Translations under genes and position numbers: made by a program | In this document: positions 63,348 to 64,000 of the stretch, in pieces | Layout of the letters: the number at the start of each line of letters is the position of its first letter | Numbering within the stretch: position 1 is the first letter of the stretch | Notes under the pieces: generated by a model | Told to the model about the DNA's origin: nothing | The model's database searches: none | What the model saw: the letters and a program-made list of their open reading frames with translations, nothing else | NCBI RefSeq assembly: GCF_002798015.1 | Contig: NZ_PGTZ01000006.1 | Location: 744,001-808,000, forward strand | Length of the DNA stretch: 64,000 bases | Direction: 5' to 3' | Origin: Luteimicrobium subarcticum | GTDB taxonomy: Bacteria > Actinomycetota > Actinomycetes > Actinomycetales > Cellulomonadaceae

Positions 63348-63914
63348 TCAGCGCGTCGAGGCGAGCAGCTCCAGCACCCCGGCGGTCGTCCCGCGCTCGC
63401 CGAGGCGCGGGAAGATCTGGTCGACGGAGTGCTGGTGGTTCTCGGCGGACCGGTCGGCCATCGCGTCGGTCGCGAACGTGACGTGGTAACCGTGCTCGTG
63501 CGCGGCGCGGGCGGTCGACTCGACGCCGATGCTCGTCGCGATACCCGTCAGGACGATCTGGGTGACGCCCCGCCGGCGCAGCTGCAGGTCCAGGTCGGTG
63601 CCGTAGAACGCACCCCAGTTGCGCTTCGTCACGACGACGTCGCCGAGCGGTGCGAGCTCGTCGACCACGACGTCCCAGCCCTCCGGGCGCGTCCGGCTGC
63701 CGCCGGCCGCCTCGATGCGTCCGGGCACGGCCGGGCCGCCGGACACGCGCACGAGGACCACGGGCAGGCCCTGGGCGCGGAACGCCTCGGCGAGCGCGGC
63801 GGAGCGGGAGACGACGTCCGCGGACGCGTGCGGCGCGGTGTCCATGGCGACGATGCCCTGCTGGAGGTCGATGACGACGAGGGCGGACTTCGGGTCGAGG
63901 GTCGTGAGGGTCAC
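63348..63914 (-). CDS. Isochorismatase-fold hydrolase without nucleophilic Cys
   Basis: 188 aa. Asp16 (VVIDLQQG) and Lys97 (VVTKRNWGAF) of the triad are present. The third position, normally Cys in nicotinamidase-type members, is Gly130 in ATSIGVESTA, as in true isochorismatases. Cofactor-free hydrolysis of an enol ether is therefore possible; the substrate is unknown. GTG start with GAAGAAG upstream. Confidence 0.86.
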   Translation of the reverse strand: MTLTTLDPKSALVVIDLQQGIVAMDTAPHASADVVSRSAALAEAFRAQGLPVVLVRVSGGPAVPGRIEAAGGSRTRPEGWDVVVDELAPLGDVVVTKRNWGAFYGTDLDLQLRRRGVTQIVLTGIATSIGVESTARAAHEHGYHVTFATDAMADRSAENHQHSVDQIFPRLGERGTTAGVLELLASTR

Positions 63915-63974
63915 GGGTGCTTCTTCTTTCTTCGGGGGATGCGGATCAGCGCTGAGGTTCCGGGGGTCCGCGGT

Positions 63975-64000
63975 TCAGGCGGTGGCGCCCGCGGTCCGTC
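63975..64000 (-). CDS. Possible C-terminal end of the next gene
   Basis: A short in-frame stretch ends at TGA (63975-63977). It is only eight codons, so the product cannot be named. Spacing to the isochorismatase start (60 bp) suits a shared operon. Confidence 0.25.

Overview
The window is chromosomal DNA from a very GC-rich actinobacterium, most likely a Micrococcales member close to Cellulomonas. The evidence is extreme GC at third codon positions, frequent GTG starts, many leaderless-type promoters, a complete classical menaquinone gene set, a ResB/CcsB cytochrome c maturation operon, and an FHA/kinase/phosphatase locus beside an EccC/EssC-type translocase. I see no phage, transposon, CRISPR array, rRNA or tRNA. 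Genes in other frames of the main coding regions are GC shadows and are omitted.

Region 1 (1-22393, all minus strand) is one long, tightly coupled operon read from right to left. It starts with a 2033-aa membrane-anchored Ig-like/fibronectin-III protein. Then come MoxR ATPase, DUF58, a TgpA-like membrane protein whose transglutaminase Cys is replaced by Asp, an RDD-FHA protein, PP2C phosphatase, an FHA protein, a Ser/Thr kinase, an FHA-winged-helix protein, an FHA-FtsK translocase of the EccC/EssC type, and a helical WXG100-like protein cut by the window edge. Most junctions are 4-bp stop/start overlaps. The set suggests a type VII-like secretion apparatus controlled by phosphorylation.

Region 2 (22.5-46.3 kb) holds menaquinone biosynthesis: polyprenyl diphosphate synthase, menJ, menG, menF, menD, menC, menB, menE and menA. 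Interspersed are an HtrA protease, a TetR regulator, an SRPBCC protein, a metallophosphoesterase, an OpuC-type osmolyte ABC transporter with a circularly permuted binding protein, an ArsR operon with a 50-bp quasi-palindromic operator, a flavin disulfide reductase and a DUF3048 lipoprotein. MenH and the DHNA-CoA thioesterase are not in the window.

Region 3 (46.3-54.7 kb) has VanZ, DUF4229 and PLDc_N membrane proteins. The operon marR-like? is separate from the chain phosphatase-tlpA-ccdA-resB-ccsB for cytochrome c maturation, and a divergent yceI has a CRP-type site and a MarR-type palindrome. The gene order resembles the Mycobacterium tuberculosis Rv0525-Rv0562 neighbourhood, from memory.

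Region 4 (54.8-64 kb) has a glutaredoxin-like protein, DUF2277, a GH3 glycosidase under a LacI-type operator, a HAD phosphatase, ribosomal protein bS22 (32 aa), an AcuC/HDAC-like deacetylase, a TrkH/TrkA potassium system with TTG starts, and an isochorismatase-fold hydrolase. Two families of inverted intergenic repeats lie here. At least 17 genes across the window have a TANNNT box ending 6-9 nt before the start codon (6-7 nt in all but menF), which points to leaderless transcripts and was used to choose starts.
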